DNA of 64,000 bases from Lepeophtheirus salmonis (lineage: Eukaryota; Arthropoda; Copepoda; Siphonostomatoida; Caligidae), in NCBI RefSeq assembly GCF_016086655.4, contig NC_052132.2, forward strand, positions 19,160,805 through 19,224,804. Reading direction: 5' to 3'. A program made the translations under genes and the position numbers. The notes under the pieces were generated by a model that ran no database searches, was not told the origin of the DNA, and worked only from the letters and a program-made list of their open reading frames with translations. Positions within the stretch are counted from its first letter, which is position 1; every line of letters begins with the position of its first letter. Shown here in pieces: positions 63,700-64,000 of this stretch.

Positions 63700-64000
63700 C
63701 AGAGTGGTCTATTAAAATCTGAACTCGTTGAATTTTAAACTTCAACAAGATATAATATTATAACTAACGAAGGAATTTTAATAAAGTGAATACTACTTAT
63801 AAATATATGTGTGTGTGAGCAATTTTAATCATAAATATAGCCTCCCTTAGCTGTAATTATGACTCCCAGGTAGCGACAGAAGTCCTAAAACTCACTACAA
63901 ATGTACTCCTCTGTAATGGTATCCCAGTGCTGGCTCACAATGGGTTTAAGGGCAATGCTGTTTGGATGACAGATGCTGCAGGCCTTCCCCTCGACATGGA
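63700..64000 (-). mobile_element. Mariner-like element, copy C, cut by the window edge
   Basis: Starts beside TA with cagagtggtctattaaaatc, the same end as copies A and B. The minus strand then gives an uninterrupted transposase C-terminus apart from one stop: HVEGKACSICHPNSIALKPI, VSQHWDTITEEYIC, and a GVIITAKGGYIYD tail. This is the best-preserved copy of the family in the window. Whether its catalytic core is intact lies beyond base 64000. Confidence 0.7.

Noticed and set aside
1..64000. CRISPR arrays, bacterial operons, rRNA, tRNA and LTR retrotransposons
   Set aside because: No regularly spaced identical repeats, no cloverleaf with promoter boxes and no LTR pair seen by eye; tRNAscan-SE and an LTR finder would be decisive.

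Overview
This window reads as nuclear DNA of an animal. It is strongly AT-rich by eye (base composition was not counted), has no long open reading frames, is full of A/T homopolymers and microsatellites, and is dense with decayed transposons. The mix (Tc1-like and several mariner-like DNA transposons, an endonuclease-RT LINE, hairpin-ended short repeats) suits an arthropod. A parasitic copepod of the sea-louse type is my best guess, but that is inference only. I saw no operon, CRISPR array, rRNA or tRNA.

Layout. 0-6.4 kb: short interspersed repeats, one split by a 5'-truncated LINE end, and a broken ORF of an unnamed multi-copy family (4.8-5.3 kb). 6.4-10.4 kb: a Tc1 N-terminal fragment and two internally deleted mariner-like elements. 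11.6-15.5 kb: a near full-length but dead non-LTR retrotransposon (zinc knuckle, EEP endonuclease, RT and C-terminal region all recognisable). 15.5-23 kb: mostly featureless, with a transposase relic and two weak exon candidates. 23.7-25.1 kb: a Tc1-like element with both terminal inverted repeats, whose transposase is split by a ~90-bp repeat found again 0.86 kb away. 25-36 kb: AT desert with a transposase relic, a juxtaposed 3'/5' splice-site motif (30.83 kb), exon candidates and another short repeat. 36-43.5 kb: a repeat-derived ORF relic, a 240-bp direct duplication, and the best gene evidence, three or four phase-compatible minus-strand exons (43.2, 43.1, 40.06 and 37.65 kb) that would encode a secreted or membrane protein. 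43.7-50 kb: more mariner and Tc1 copies, one with Sleeping Beauty-like double direct repeats at its end. 50-64 kb: two phase-compatible plus-strand exons (57.9 and 60.0 kb), with an internally deleted irritans-type mariner in the intron between them, and at the right edge the end of a third copy of the 8-kb/44-kb mariner family.

The working picture is long introns of at least two genes on opposite strands, whose intronic DNA is a graveyard of DNA transposons. Two mariner copies 36 kb apart share the same internal deletion junction, so a deleted, non-autonomous version appears to have spread as its own family. All exon calls are by-eye predictions from splice signals and open frames; none has homology support that I could check.
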